A DNA stretch of 64,000 nucleotides from Gammaproteobacteria bacterium (GTDB lineage Bacteria > Pseudomonadota > Gammaproteobacteria > Legionellales > Legionellaceae): the NCBI GenBank assembly GCA_024742995.1, contig JANSXK010000003.1:62001-126000 (forward strand). The letters run 5' to 3'. Under the pieces are notes generated by a model. It saw only the letters and a list, made by a program, of their open reading frames with translations, was not told the origin of the DNA and did not search any database. Of the stretch, positions 16,157 to 25,889 are shown piece by piece (position 1 is the first letter of the stretch; every line of letters starts with the position of its first letter). Both the position numbers and the translations under genes were made by a program.

Positions 16157-16645
16157 TCAGAGCATGCCCATTTGTATCGCATGATGATGGTGGTGCTCTT
16201 GTTCTTCCAACTCTTGTTGATGGATCGCTTTTTTTCTCTTAGTATTGTTATGCTTCATATGCAGTTGCTTCTTGTGTTTTTTCAGAGCAACCCGGAACCA
16301 TTTGTCATGTTCTTTTTTACGTGCCTCAGCGCGTGCGTTTAGTTGCAATTCTGCAAGAGGTGTATGGCTATTACGGAGTCTTTGGGATAATTTTAAAAGC
16401 TCTTGAGTGGTTAATTTCCGATTGTTATTATTCGTAGGACCCATAGGCCGCATTTTTAAGGAAATCTGAGCATTCGTTTGTTGTTGGGTTTTGGTTCTGA
16501 TCTCGGCATTTATTTGTTGTTGCTGTTGCGTCTTGGTTTTGAGCACAGCATTTCTTTTATTTTGTTCTAATTGTGACTGCACCTTTAGCATTTCAGCCAA
16601 ACGTTGGGTATCAAGTTTTAGTTCAAGCGTATGGTTTATTGCCAT
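16157..16645 (-). CDS. Gln/Lys/His-rich low-complexity protein
   Basis: A 162-aa highly charged protein I do not recognise. The first ~70 residues are predicted-helix-like with runs of Gln (KTKTQQQQQINAEIR, TKTQQQTNAQ). The C-terminus is Lys/Glu-rich and ends with EEQEHHHHHAIQMGML, a five-His run. There is no signal peptide or membrane segment. The composition suggests coiled coil or disorder, as in FliK- or nucleic-acid-associated proteins, but no function can be assigned. The frame is intact, and the low-complexity opposite strand also yields open frames that are shadows. Confidence 0.5.
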   Translation of the reverse strand: MAINHTLELKLDTQRLAEMLKVQSQLEQNKRNAVLKTKTQQQQQINAEIRTKTQQQTNAQISLKMRPMGPTNNNNRKLTTQELLKLSQRLRNSHTPLAELQLNARAEARKKEHDKWFRVALKKHKKQLHMKHNNTKRKKAIHQQELEEQEHHHHHAIQMGML

Positions 16646-16752
16646 GGTGTCACCGCTAGAAAATATGGTTACATGTCGTGATTATAGCATATAATCATAA
16701 GATGCAATAATATATAGGTTGTTTTTTGGACAAATTATAGTTGAGGTCAGAG

Positions 16753-17823
16753 ATGAGATTTAAACTTTATACCTTGGGATTACTCTTCACCATCGTGCAA
16801 GCCACCGTTGCGATGTCTTTGGATAAGCTATTGCCTAACGAGCGTAATACAGTGGATGTGTTTCAAAAAGCATCGCCAGCTGTCGTATATGTGCATCGTA
16901 TGTCGCACGTTAATGCTGCACACAGTCATACCATGCACGTGGTACCAGCGGGTACAGGATCTGGTTTGATTTGGGACAAGGCCGGGCATATTGTAACTAA
17001 TTTTCATGTGGTTAACGGCGCAGATGCCCTTGCAGTTACCATAAACGGCACGACGATAGCAGCCAAAGTCATTGGTATAGAACCGCGGTTGGATGTGGCG
17101 GTATTGCAGATTCAATCCCCTGTGGCGCTGAAATCATTGCGGGATTTTCATCCCTTAGAAATCGGTTCATCCCAAGAACTTTTAGTGGGCCAAAAGACGT
17201 TGGCTATTGGTAATCCATTTGGGTTTGATCACAGCCTGAGTGTTGGCGTGATTTCAGCCATTGGCCGTGAAATGCCGGGGGTGGGTGGCGTAACCATTCG
17301 CAATATGATTCAAACCGATGCGGCGGTTAATCCCGGGAACTCGGGTGGGCCATTGCTTGATAGTGCGGGTCGTTTGATTGGATTGAATACCGCCATATTT
17401 TCGCAATCCGGTTCTTCTGCAGGCGTGGGGTTTGCAATCTCTGCTGATCAAATACAACGTGTGACCAATCAATTAATCAAACATGGGCGTGTTATCATGT
17501 CAGGTATTGGGGTGGTCCCTATGACACCTCATATTGCGCTGCGTTTGGGTATCAACAAAGGTGTGCTGATTGCAGAGGTATTGCCAGATACACCTGCGTC
17601 TCGTATACATCTGAGATCCACTGTGCGTGATTACGCTGGAAGAATTCATATGGGAGATGTGGTTATTGCTATTAACGGACATCCGGTGAAAAATTATGAT
17701 GGTTTATATCACATCATGTCTCAAACAAAAGTAGGCCAAGAGATTACGTTGACGATACTTCGTGGTACAGTAGAAAAAAGATACCATATTAAGACCATCG
17801 ACATTGGTGCTACGGAAGGATAA
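16753..17823 (+). CDS. HtrA/Deg-type periplasmic serine protease, one PDZ domain
   Basis: A 356-aa protease starting at ATG 16753 after GAGGTCAGAG; the in-frame TTG at 16741 is unlikely. A signal peptide occupies residues 1-20 (ending ATVA). The trypsin-like domain has the catalytic His in VTNFHVVNG, Asp in RLDVAVLQ, and Ser in NPGNSGGPLL. One PDZ domain follows (about 255-350, GDVVIAINGHPVKNYDGL). The single PDZ resembles DegS-like or plant Deg1-like members more than DegP (two PDZ). It would handle misfolded envelope proteins. The gene is followed 5 nt later by the dehydratase gene. Confidence 0.9.
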   Translation: MRFKLYTLGLLFTIVQATVAMSLDKLLPNERNTVDVFQKASPAVVYVHRMSHVNAAHSHTMHVVPAGTGSGLIWDKAGHIVTNFHVVNGADALAVTINGTTIAAKVIGIEPRLDVAVLQIQSPVALKSLRDFHPLEIGSSQELLVGQKTLAIGNPFGFDHSLSVGVISAIGREMPGVGGVTIRNMIQTDAAVNPGNSGGPLLDSAGRLIGLNTAIFSQSGSSAGVGFAISADQIQRVTNQLIKHGRVIMSGIGVVPMTPHIALRLGINKGVLIAEVLPDTPASRIHLRSTVRDYAGRIHMGDVVIAINGHPVKNYDGLYHIMSQTKVGQEITLTILRGTVEKRYHIKTIDIGATEG

Positions 17824-17828
17824 AGCGT

Positions 17829-18731
17829 ATGGATACTCCTTTGCATGTGGTGACGCCGTTGTTATATTCCAAACGATTGGAATTACACACGGGAAAAAAA
17901 GTATATCTGAAGGTGGAAACGTTACAACCTTCAGGCTCTTTTAAATTACGTGGGTTGGGGCGCCTGTGCCAATGCTATGCCGAAGATGGGTTTGAACAAT
18001 TGGTGGCAGCTTCGGGTGGCAATGCTGGTGTTGCTGTGGCTTATTCTGGCATGAAATTAGGCATGCCAACGACGATTTTTATTCCTTCGACCAGTCATCA
18101 ACTGTTTATTGATGAAATCAAATTATATGGCGCAACTGTTATCGTAGAAGGAAAGGATTTAGATGCCGCCAATACGGCGGCTTTGAAATATATTGAGCAG
18201 CATCATGCGGCTTACATTCCTCCTTTTGATCACCCTATGATTTGGGCCGGTCATTCGACCATCATCGATGAAGTTGTTGCCACTGGATTGCGACCTGATG
18301 CTGTCGTGGTTGCTGTGGGTGGCGGTGGTTTGGCTTGCGGCTTGTTATCGGGCATGCATCACCATGGTTGGACTGATGTGCCGTTGATTGCAGTTGAAAC
18401 TGAGGGTGCGGATTCTTTGTATCAATCACTGCAGGCGAAAAAAGTTGTGCCTGTGGAGACCGTGACCACGCGCGCCACTAGTTTGGGTGTGAAACAGGTA
18501 GCAGCACATTTGTTTGAATGGACCCACGAACACGACATCAAAGTGGTTGTTGTCAAAGACGAAGATGCTGAAACTGGCGCTCGTGAGTTTGCCAAAGACA
18601 AGCGTATTATGATGGAGTTATCAGCGGGTGCTGCTTTGTCCATTGCCTATATGAACCATTCTATTATTCAAGGTTATGAAACAGTGTTGGTGATAGCGTG
18701 TGGTGGGGTTAATACTTCGTTTTTTTGGTGA
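17829..18731 (+). CDS. PLP-dependent serine/threonine dehydratase
   Basis: A 300-aa fold-type II PLP enzyme that deaminates L-serine and/or L-threonine to the 2-oxo acid. The PLP lysine is in SGSFKLRG. The Gly-rich phosphate loop is AVGGGGLACGLLSG, and AASGGNAGVAVAYSG binds the substrate carboxylate. It lacks the C-terminal ACT-type regulatory domain of IlvA, so it is a catabolic, SDS-like form. It follows the protease gene by 5 nt and is probably cotranscribed, though no functional tie is evident. Confidence 0.85.
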   Translation: MDTPLHVVTPLLYSKRLELHTGKKVYLKVETLQPSGSFKLRGLGRLCQCYAEDGFEQLVAASGGNAGVAVAYSGMKLGMPTTIFIPSTSHQLFIDEIKLYGATVIVEGKDLDAANTAALKYIEQHHAAYIPPFDHPMIWAGHSTIIDEVVATGLRPDAVVVAVGGGGLACGLLSGMHHHGWTDVPLIAVETEGADSLYQSLQAKKVVPVETVTTRATSLGVKQVAAHLFEWTHEHDIKVVVVKDEDAETGAREFAKDKRIMMELSAGAALSIAYMNHSIIQGYETVLVIACGGVNTSFFW

Positions 18732-18777
18732 TGATTGATCACAGCATGTCTTGGCATAGTTTTATCTGGTAAAGCAA

Positions 18778-19623
18778 TTACCCACCAAAGCGACGTGAGC
18801 TCCCACCGTCTTTGGGAACAGCTGTTTCTTGCGGACTGGCGCCAAGCTGTGTTTCGTTAATCAAATTGACTCTATTGAGACCGAGTACATTGGCAATAAA
18901 ATCCAACACTCTTTGCATCCAATCACGATTATCAAATTGATCTCGCATCAAACTGTTACCATAACTGATGGTATTACTTCTTACGATGAGTGTGGGATCA
19001 GACGCATTTTCTCTAAAATCAAACCCGAGTGTGCCCTGAGCTTTGATCAGATAATCACAGTTCGTGCCTTTATCGGGTTTCAAGTCAGGCGCTTGATGCT
19101 TACCATCTATCATTACTTTTAATGTGCTAACTTTCACAAATTCTTGAATGGAAAATCCTCCCTCATCAGAGGAAATATTAATTTGTTGTTCGGAAATATC
19201 TCTGTTTGCAGAGGCTTGAATGCTAATAACATATTCTCTGTCCGTATCTTCGTCTTTTTTTTCTATATTTCCCAATTCTTTGGTAATGTTGTACACCAAG
19301 ATATTAGAAATGGGGTACATAAATCCCGATTGCGTCATATAGTTGGTTAAATAGTCAACTGCTTGTTTTTTTTGTTCCTCACTCAAAGTCGCTTTGCTTA
19401 GTATTTCGATCTCAAAAAAAGATGATATATGCTCTTTTTTGGCAAAATTATTGTATGACTCACGATAGGTTGAGAGTTCTTTACCATTCACATAGACTTG
19501 TTTTTGCTTTGATAATCTTTCCCAGTCAGCTTGTACGTCTGGGTTAGCCGTTGTTCTTTGCGTTTTACCGGCAAGATCTATCGGACTGGTACCGTGGTCA
19601 AAATACTCTGATTTAGGGTTCAT
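18778..19623 (-). CDS. Unknown 281-aa soluble protein
   Basis: I do not recognise this protein. It is hydrophilic, without signal peptide or TM segment. The middle contains Ile/Val-rich strands (EYVISIQASANRDI, EFVKVSTLKVMIDG) and the C-terminus is short, Gly/Ser/Arg-rich (DGGSSRRFGG). It is an isolated minus-strand gene between two plus-strand metabolic genes and is more AT-rich than they are, in keeping with horizontally acquired or fast-evolving genes such as effectors. That role is an inference only. Confidence 0.55.
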   Translation of the reverse strand: MNPKSEYFDHGTSPIDLAGKTQRTTANPDVQADWERLSKQKQVYVNGKELSTYRESYNNFAKKEHISSFFEIEILSKATLSEEQKKQAVDYLTNYMTQSGFMYPISNILVYNITKELGNIEKKDEDTDREYVISIQASANRDISEQQINISSDEGGFSIQEFVKVSTLKVMIDGKHQAPDLKPDKGTNCDYLIKAQGTLGFDFRENASDPTLIVRSNTISYGNSLMRDQFDNRDWMQRVLDFIANVLGLNRVNLINETQLGASPQETAVPKDGGSSRRFGG

Positions 19624-19783
19624 TTAAGCTCTATAAATGATTAATATGATTTAATTATAGACTATATTTGTTATCTGAGTGAATTGTAGGACATTTATAA
19701 ACAATAAGTTTCACTGTCAGTCCTGATATAGTGTGGTATCATTGTTCGGTATTGAAAACTATTCTTAAAAACTAGGCACCTGC

Positions 19784-20566
19784 ATGCAACCATTATTAAA
19801 CATTGCTGTTACTGCTGCGCGTCAAGCGGGTGAGCTTATTTTGCGCCATGCGGAACAGGTTGATCGGTTAAAATTATTGCCCAAAGGCGAGGGTGATTAT
19901 GCGTGTGAAGTGGATTTGAAGGCGGAACAAGCTATCATTGCTGCGATTCACAAGGCTTATCCCGATCATGGTATTCAAGCTGAAGAAAGCGGACATTTTC
20001 AGTCTGATGCGGAAACTGTTTGGATCATCGATCCTTTAGACGGGACTAAAAATTATATTCATGGGTTTCCTTTTTATGCTGTTTCTATTGCTGTTCGGGT
20101 GAAATCACGTATTGAGCATGCAGTAGTGTATGATCCGTTGCGGCATGAGTGTTTTTCTGCCAGTCGTGGCAGTGGCGCGCGTCTGAACAACCAGAGGATA
20201 CGGGTTTCTAAAGAAGTAAAAATGGCAAATGCCATGTTAAGTGCAGGACTTCCGGTTCGTCATAAAGCGCTATCTGAACGTTATATGCATGCTTATGAGC
20301 GATTAGTGGGTCAATATAGCGCCACGCGTGTGACGGGATCTGCGGCGTTAGATTTGGCTTATGTGGCTAGTGGACGTTTAGACGGATTTTGGGGGTTTTC
20401 TATGAAACCTTGGGATATTGCGGCTGGTGTGCTATTAGTCCAGGAAGCAGGTGGTTTGATCAGTAATCTACAGGGTGGAGAACTGCAATTAGTGGAAGGC
20501 AATGTGATTGCTGCGCCGCCGAAGATTTTTAAAGTGATGTTGAAATCTTTGCAAGCGTGTGAGTAA
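19784..20566 (+). CDS. suhB: Inositol monophosphatase family protein
   Basis: A 260-aa Mg-dependent phosphatase. The metal-binding motifs are AEESGHF (Glu), WIIDPLDGTKNYIHGFP (two Asp), and KPWDIAAGVLLVQEAGG. It matches SuhB length (267). Bacterial SuhB hydrolyses inositol-1-phosphate and in E. coli also works in rRNA antitermination; a CysQ-like activity is an alternative. The gene lies 49 nt before dam on the same strand. Confidence 0.88.
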   Translation: MQPLLNIAVTAARQAGELILRHAEQVDRLKLLPKGEGDYACEVDLKAEQAIIAAIHKAYPDHGIQAEESGHFQSDAETVWIIDPLDGTKNYIHGFPFYAVSIAVRVKSRIEHAVVYDPLRHECFSASRGSGARLNNQRIRVSKEVKMANAMLSAGLPVRHKALSERYMHAYERLVGQYSATRVTGSAALDLAYVASGRLDGFWGFSMKPWDIAAGVLLVQEAGGLISNLQGGELQLVEGNVIAAPPKIFKVMLKSLQACE

Positions 20567-20615
20567 ATAAAACCTTTTTCCCCACTGGGGGAGAGCTTTA
20601 AAGATTAGTGAAAGC

Positions 20616-21431
20616 ATGATAAAAACAAGGCCGTTTTTAAAGTGGGCAGGGAATAAGTACAGTTGTTTGGACAATTTATTGACCGCATTTCCGCAACAAG
20701 CCCCACGTTTGATTGAACCCTTCGCGGGTTCAGCAGCTGTTTTTTTAAATACAGATTATCCCCATTATCTTTTGGCTGAACAGAATCGAGATTTGATCTT
20801 TTTATATCGGTATTTACAAACGGAAGGTTCGAAATTTATCACCTATTGTCGCCGTTGGTTTGTGGAAAAAAATAATACACCAGAAGCCTATTATCATTGG
20901 CGTGAAGAATTTAATCGTTTACGTGCCTCGCGCAAAAAGGCCGCGATATTTTTATATTTAAACCGCCATGGTTATAATGGGCTTTGTCGTTACAATACCA
21001 GTGGGGGTTATAATGTGCCCTTTGGCCGTTATCCAAAGCCCTATTTCCCTCAGCATGAAATGATGGTATTTCATCAAAAAAGTCAAAGGATTACGCTGAC
21101 ACAAGGAGATTTTAGGAAAACTTTTTTATTGGCGAATAAAGGAGATTTGATCTATTGTGATCCGCCTTACGCTCCTTTGAAACAGACTTCTAATTTTTCT
21201 GCTTACACAGGCAAAAAATTTACCGATGACGATCAAAAGGATTTGGCGCGGTGTGCCTTAGATGCGGCACAGCGTGGGATTACAGTTATGATTTCTAATC
21301 ATGACACTGCGTTCACACGTGATCAGTATTTTGAGGCAGACATTACTTCCTTTCAAGTCAAACGCATGATCAATTGTAAAACCAATCAACGTGCACCCGT
21401 GCAGGAACTACTAGCTGTTTTTAGAGGTTGA
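20616..21431 (+). CDS. dam: DNA adenine methylase (GATC-type)
   Basis: This 271-aa class alpha N6-adenine methyltransferase has the Dam domain order. Motif X/I FLKWAGNKY and LIEPFAGSAAVFLN bind SAM. LYLNRHGYNGLCRYN is the conserved Dam middle segment. The catalytic motif is IYCDPPYAPL (DPPY). The C-terminus ends QELLAVFRG. The expected target is GATC, inferred from the family. Its 3' end overlaps the convergent MFS gene by 21 nt. Confidence 0.93.
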   Translation: MIKTRPFLKWAGNKYSCLDNLLTAFPQQAPRLIEPFAGSAAVFLNTDYPHYLLAEQNRDLIFLYRYLQTEGSKFITYCRRWFVEKNNTPEAYYHWREEFNRLRASRKKAAIFLYLNRHGYNGLCRYNTSGGYNVPFGRYPKPYFPQHEMMVFHQKSQRITLTQGDFRKTFLLANKGDLIYCDPPYAPLKQTSNFSAYTGKKFTDDDQKDLARCALDAAQRGITVMISNHDTAFTRDQYFEADITSFQVKRMINCKTNQRAPVQELLAVFRG

Positions 21432-22700
21432 TGCGGCTTTAGTCTGTAGTTTCAGATAAAACGCCAGCCCCAACACCAGTAACATCGAAATTGGGATAAC
21501 ACTCAAAGCAATTTGATAATCAATAGTGCTATAGGTTCCTATCGGTTGTTTGGAGATGGTCACAGCAGACCAATCTAATAATGTGCCCACCATCGGTTGA
21601 AAAATCATGCCTCCAAACGACACAATCATATTGACGACAGCAAAGATTGTGCCTGACAGCTCTTGGCTCGGGCTGTGTTCTTTCGCCATAATGAAGACAA
21701 TGATTTCAGAGACACTGCAGATGCCGAATAAAAATACAATGAGGTTCAAGGTATGAAAGGACATGGTTTGATTAAATAAAATCAGACAGATACAAACCAA
21801 AGATCCGGTGGCCCCCAAGACTAAAGGCAATAAGCGTTGCCCGCTGCGATCAGAAAAATATCCCATCAAAGGAGCGCCAACAGCCCATCCTAGAAAAAGC
21901 ATCGACATGGATTGAGCTGCTTGTAGTTTACTTAAATGATAATTGTGCTCGAGGAAGGTGTTGCCCCATAGTTCGCCAAATACTGAAATTGCGGTATAGA
22001 GACAAGCGCCAATGATGGCAATGATCCAAACTTGTTTTGAGCGGAGCACTTGTAGTACTTGTTTGAAAAACACAGAGAAGGGTTGATGCTGTTGTACGCG
22101 TTTGCCAGGTGCGTCTCGTACCACGACAAAAAGTAATATCGTTAGTATGACACCCAATATTATGGATGAGACGAGTGCGGCGTGTAGGCCCATCTGATGC
22201 GCCAATTGGGTGATTTGAATTTCCCCATATACCAAGCCCAGCATGCCAAGTGTGGTCATTAAGCCGGCTACCAAAGAAAAATAACGTTTTGGCAGCCAAT
22301 TAACAGCAGCGGATAGGACACCCACAAAAGCAAATGCGGAGCCAAAACCAACCAACAATCTTCCTGTGCTTACAATAAACAATACATGTGAGCTGAACAT
22401 CAGTGAGCCGATGGTGCAGCACAGGCATGCTAGGGTGAGTAAATATCTTGGGCCGTAGCGATCGATTAAAATGCCTACAGGCAATTGCATGGGAGCGTAG
22501 GCAAAATAATACAATGCAGCAATTTGTCCGAAGGCTGTTGCAGAAATATGGCCTAATGCGACACGAAGTTCGTCTTGCAAAATACCAGGCAGAATGCGGA
22601 GAATAAATTCATAGCAATAAAACAATGCCCCAACGACACAAATGATGCTGCCAGCAAAGATTTGGGTGCGCGGGCTGCGTTTAGTCGTGCGCTTGGGCAT
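21411..22700 (-). CDS. MFS transporter, tandem copy 2
   Basis: A 429-aa major facilitator with about 12 TM helices. Signature A-type loops are seen between TM2-3 (LPVGILIDRYGPRYLL) and TM8-9 (GAPLMGYFSDRSGQRLL). The start overlaps the stop of the upstream MFS gene by 20 nt. Both proteins share segments such as MQLPVG-LIDRYGP, GLGSAFAFVGVL and GAPLMGY, so they are paralogues. Related Legionella/Coxiella carriers transport amino acids or small metabolites; the substrate here is unknown. Confidence 0.88.
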   Translation of the reverse strand: MPKRTTKRSPRTQIFAGSIICVVGALFYCYEFILRILPGILQDELRVALGHISATAFGQIAALYYFAYAPMQLPVGILIDRYGPRYLLTLACLCCTIGSLMFSSHVLFIVSTGRLLVGFGSAFAFVGVLSAAVNWLPKRYFSLVAGLMTTLGMLGLVYGEIQITQLAHQMGLHAALVSSIILGVILTILLFVVVRDAPGKRVQQHQPFSVFFKQVLQVLRSKQVWIIAIIGACLYTAISVFGELWGNTFLEHNYHLSKLQAAQSMSMLFLGWAVGAPLMGYFSDRSGQRLLPLVLGATGSLVCICLILFNQTMSFHTLNLIVFLFGICSVSEIIVFIMAKEHSPSQELSGTIFAVVNMIVSFGGMIFQPMVGTLLDWSAVTISKQPIGTYSTIDYQIALSVIPISMLLVLGLAFYLKLQTKAASTSKNS

Positions 22701-23979
22701 GTGTTTCTCGGATAAACAAGGTTAGTATGGCGGCAATAACGATGCCAATAGGAATCAACGACAAGGCAAATCGATAATCATTTGCACTATATTGTGTGAG
22801 TGCGTACACGTGAATGTTTTTCAAGGTCATGCCAGTGGAATGGTGCAACCACACACTCCAATCCAAAATTTTCCCAATCAAAGGTTGTAGTAGCATGGCA
22901 CCCAGCATCACAAACATATTGGTGGCAGCAATTGCCGTACCTGCAGCTTCTTTGGGGCTTAATTCACGTCCTACGGCAAAAACAATGGCTTGAGCACTAT
23001 AAAATAAGCCAAGTATAAACATGAAAATATGTATGGTGTGATGATGCAAGTTTGGGTAGTACAGAATGAGTGTCATCATGACAGCTGCACCACATGCACC
23101 AACGATCATGGGTTTTCTGCGACATTGCATGTGATCAGAGATATATCCCATCAAAGGCGCGCCGATCATAAAGCCGAAAAATAATATAGAATTGGCAAAT
23201 CCAGCTTGTGATTCAGTCATACCATGCGCATGCATGAGGTAGGGGATACCCCATAATTCTGCAAAAACCGTAGTGGGAAGATAAATCAAACAACCAAACA
23301 TACCATTCAACCAAATTTGTCGGTCACGAATAATAATATTGAGGTCGAGTAGGTTTTGCTTAAATGAATCAATGGTACCACCGCTTTTTAAATCATTTTT
23401 ATGATCATGAATGCCGAACCAAAGTAATACGGCTAAGAGTAAACCGAAAATAGCAGTGTAAGTATCGGTCATTTGCCAGCCCACAGCATTGACAAATCCA
23501 GTCATGAGATTGTCTCCAATCATGGCGCCGACCGTGCCCAATGCTGACGTCAATCCAGCCACCATGGCCAGACGATCTTCTGGTAACCAGATGGTTGCGA
23601 GTTTTAAAACTCCTACAAAAGCGAAGGCCGAACCCAGTCCAACGAAAAACCGGCCAATAATTGCCACGTGGTAATCATGGGTGTGACAAAAGATAAAGGT
23701 ACCAAAGACACAGCACATACAGGCGAATGTGAGCAATCTTTTGGGGCCATAGCGATCCATCAAGACACCGACAGGCAGTTGCATTGGCACATAAGCATAA
23801 TAATAAGCGGAAGATAATAGGCCAAATCCTGTGGCAGTGAGATTGAAATGAGTACGTAATGCAGGTTCCATGACGCTAGGAGAAATTCGTAATAAATATT
23901 CGTAGGAGTAAAAAATAGCGCCTATACCGCATATGAGCCATGCGGTGAGGGTTAAGGCTTTAGATTTAGACATAATCAA
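22681..23979 (-). CDS. MFS transporter, tandem copy 1
   Basis: A 432-aa 12-TM major facilitator, first in a two-gene unit. The TM2-3 loop is LPVGVLMDRYGPKRLL and the second-half loop GAPLMGYISDHMQCRRKP. MIMSKSK gives alternative starts two codons apart. The similarity to the next gene throughout suggests tandem duplication. The pair may carry related substrates, or form two arms of an exchange, but no substrate can be read from sequence. Confidence 0.88.
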   Translation of the reverse strand: MIMSKSKALTLTAWLICGIGAIFYSYEYLLRISPSVMEPALRTHFNLTATGFGLLSSAYYYAYVPMQLPVGVLMDRYGPKRLLTFACMCCVFGTFIFCHTHDYHVAIIGRFFVGLGSAFAFVGVLKLATIWLPEDRLAMVAGLTSALGTVGAMIGDNLMTGFVNAVGWQMTDTYTAIFGLLLAVLLWFGIHDHKNDLKSGGTIDSFKQNLLDLNIIIRDRQIWLNGMFGCLIYLPTTVFAELWGIPYLMHAHGMTESQAGFANSILFFGFMIGAPLMGYISDHMQCRRKPMIVGACGAAVMMTLILYYPNLHHHTIHIFMFILGLFYSAQAIVFAVGRELSPKEAAGTAIAATNMFVMLGAMLLQPLIGKILDWSVWLHHSTGMTLKNIHVYALTQYSANDYRFALSLIPIGIVIAAILTLFIRETHAQAHD

Positions 23980-24049
23980 GTTTCCTTGCTAAAAATATTA
24001 TTCTCTTTGTTGGAGTCACAAAGCGGCTTGAAAAGGGATATCACGACAA

Positions 24050-25303
24050 TCAAACATCAACCACTGATGATTGTTCGGTGATGCGATTGACGCCACTGGC
24101 AATGGCAGCTTTGGCCACTTGTGCAGGAACGCGTTCCAATAATCTAGGATCAACAGGTTTGGGTAAAATATAATTTGGTCCAAACTCCCAATCTTTCACA
24201 GTTGGGTAATTATCTTTAACCTCTTGAGGCACTGGCTCATGTACCAGTGTACGAATGGCTTCCACAGCTGCAATTTGCATGGCTTGATTAATGCAACGTG
24301 CACGCACATCAAGTGCGCCGCGGAAAATATAAGGAAAGCATAACACATTATTCACTTGATTCGGAAAATCTGAACGACCCGTTGCAATGATGACGTCATC
24401 GCGCACGGCTGTTGCCAAATGAGGTAATATTTCCGGAATAGGGTTTGATAATGCGAACACAATCGGTTTTGGCGCCATGAGATTGAGTAATGGCGCGTCT
24501 AACAATTCGGGTTTTGCCACGCCTATGAAGACATCTGCACCTTCTAGGGCATCAGCAAGAGAGCGTTTTTTAGTATTGCAGGCAAATGCGAATTTATAAG
24601 GATTGAGATTTTCTCGGCCCGTATGAATCACGCCTTCGCTATCCAAGAGCAACATTTTGTCCTTATCTGCACCCATGGCGACCAATAAGCGCATAGAAGC
24701 GATACCAGCAGCGCCTGCGCCCACACAGACAATAGAGACATCTTTGAGATGTTTGCCTTGTATTTCTAATGCATTCAACAGACCGGCAGCAACTACGATA
24801 GCAGTACCATGTTGATCGTCATGGAACACGGGAATATCTAATTGATCGATCAATGCATTTTCAATTTCAAAGCATTCTGGTGCTTTGATATCTTCGAGAT
24901 TGATGCCACCAAAGGTAGGGGCAATATTTTTAGCAGTTGTAATAAAATCCTGAGGATCGTTAGCTTGAACTTCGATATCAAAAACGTCAATATCAGCAAA
25001 ACGTTTGAATAATACAGCTTTACCCTCCATCACAGGTTTAGACGCCAATGGCCCAACGTTACCCAAACCTAATACAGCTGTACCATTGGTTAAGATAGCG
25101 ATCAAATTACCTTTAGCGGTATAACGATAGACATCGTCAGGTGTTTGAGCAATTTCTATGACGGGTTCGGCAACACCTGGGGAATACGCTAATGACAGAT
25201 CATCTTGGGTGTTGGTTGATTTGGTGACATAAACACCTAATTTTCCAGGTGTTGGATGTTCATGATAGTGCAGAGCACGTTGTTTCAACAGCGAATCACT
25301 CAT
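24050..25303 (-). CDS. NAD(P)-dependent malic enzyme, short form
   Basis: A 417-aa enzyme that decarboxylates malate to pyruvate. The catalytic Tyr/Lys regions are [11 protein letters not shown] and [13 protein letters not shown] metal site appears in [19 protein letters not shown], and the dinucleotide fold is [16 protein letters not shown]. It corresponds to the catalytic half of MaeB; the C-terminal phosphotransacetylase-like half (about 330 aa) is absent, as in many short bacterial malic enzymes. Cofactor preference cannot be read reliably. It stands alone, with rpmE upstream. Confidence 0.92.
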   Translation of the reverse strand: MSDSLLKQRALHYHEHPTPGKLGVYVTKSTNTQDDLSLAYSPGVAEPVIEIAQTPDDVYRYTAKGNLIAILTNGTAVLGLGNVGPLASKPVMEGKAVLFKRFADIDVFDIEVQANDPQDFITTAKNIAPTFGGINLEDIKAPECFEIENALIDQLDIPVFHDDQHGTAIVVAAGLLNALEIQGKHLKDVSIVCVGAGAAGIASMRLLVAMGADKDKMLLLDSEGVIHTGRENLNPYKFAFACNTKKRSLADALEGADVFIGVAKPELLDAPLLNLMAPKPIVFALSNPIPEILPHLATAVRDDVIIATGRSDFPNQVNNVLCFPYIFRGALDVRARCINQAMQIAAVEAIRTLVHEPVPQEVKDNYPTVKDWEFGPNYILPKPVDPRLLERVPAQVAKAAIASGVNRITEQSSVVDV

Positions 25304-25413
25304 AGATGCTTCCTCAGTATCAATGCAATAATAAATAGTATTTTATTTAAATAAGGTCGCGCTGGATAGTCTTATATTTTTTAATAAAAATAAAACTACC
25401 CAGGCAATAGAGA

Positions 25414-25653
25414 TTATTCAGACTCTTGTTGAGCTGAATCGGTTGATTTTGAAGGTCGATTATAGCGATCCATAAAGCGTTGGACGCGCCCACCAGTATC
25501 TACAATTTTCTGTTTGCCCGTGTAGAACGGGTGACAATTAGAACAAACTTCGATGGTTAGATCTTTGCAGAGTGTAGACCGAGTTTCATAGACATGGCCA
25601 CAACTACAAGTGACTTTAATATTGCTATATTCAGGATGTATTTCTGATTTCAT
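25414..25653 (-). CDS. rpmE: 50S ribosomal protein L31
   Basis: A 79-aa large-subunit protein. It has the zinc-binding form of L31: CSCGH near the N-terminus and [13 protein letters not shown] in the middle, giving the CxC/CxxC cysteine set. [16 protein letters not shown] is the conserved core. Its C-terminus has a short acidic/Ser-rich extension beyond the usual ~70 residues. A zinc-independent paralogue is not seen in the window. Confidence 0.95.
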   Translation of the reverse strand: MKSEIHPEYSNIKVTCSCGHVYETRSTLCKDLTIEVCSNCHPFYTGKQKIVDTGGRVQRFMDRYNRPSKSTDSAQQESE

Positions 25654-25770
25654 AAGCTAACTCTCAAATAATATTGACTACTAAAATTATCGCGGAAAGA
25701 TAACAGAAAATAAAAACCAGGTCAAGAGATGAGAGGAATTGTGTCTAAATTTATGCCCGGCGTTTTTCAT

Positions 25771-25832
25771 TCTCTACGTCCCGTGGTCCCCCCCTCACAT
25801 CTCGCGGACAAGCCGCGGGACGTAGGGGGGGA
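25771..25832. repeat. GC-rich palindromic element (CTACGTCCC...GGGACGTAG)
   Basis: The outer arms CTACGTCCCGTGG (from 25774) and CCGCGGGACGTAG (to about 25825) pair with one mismatch, with a smaller inner palindrome around GCGGACAAGCCGC. The same GCGGGACGTAG core occurs at about 29589-29601 with GGCTTGTCC before it. Together with the 26-bp palindrome at 56575-56600 this suggests a dispersed intergenic family. Confidence 0.6.
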
Positions 25833-25889
25833 AGGGTGTTGGGAGCTAAAGAGCAGAAGGGGGTCGTAAGAGGCTGCTGGCAGTACGCT

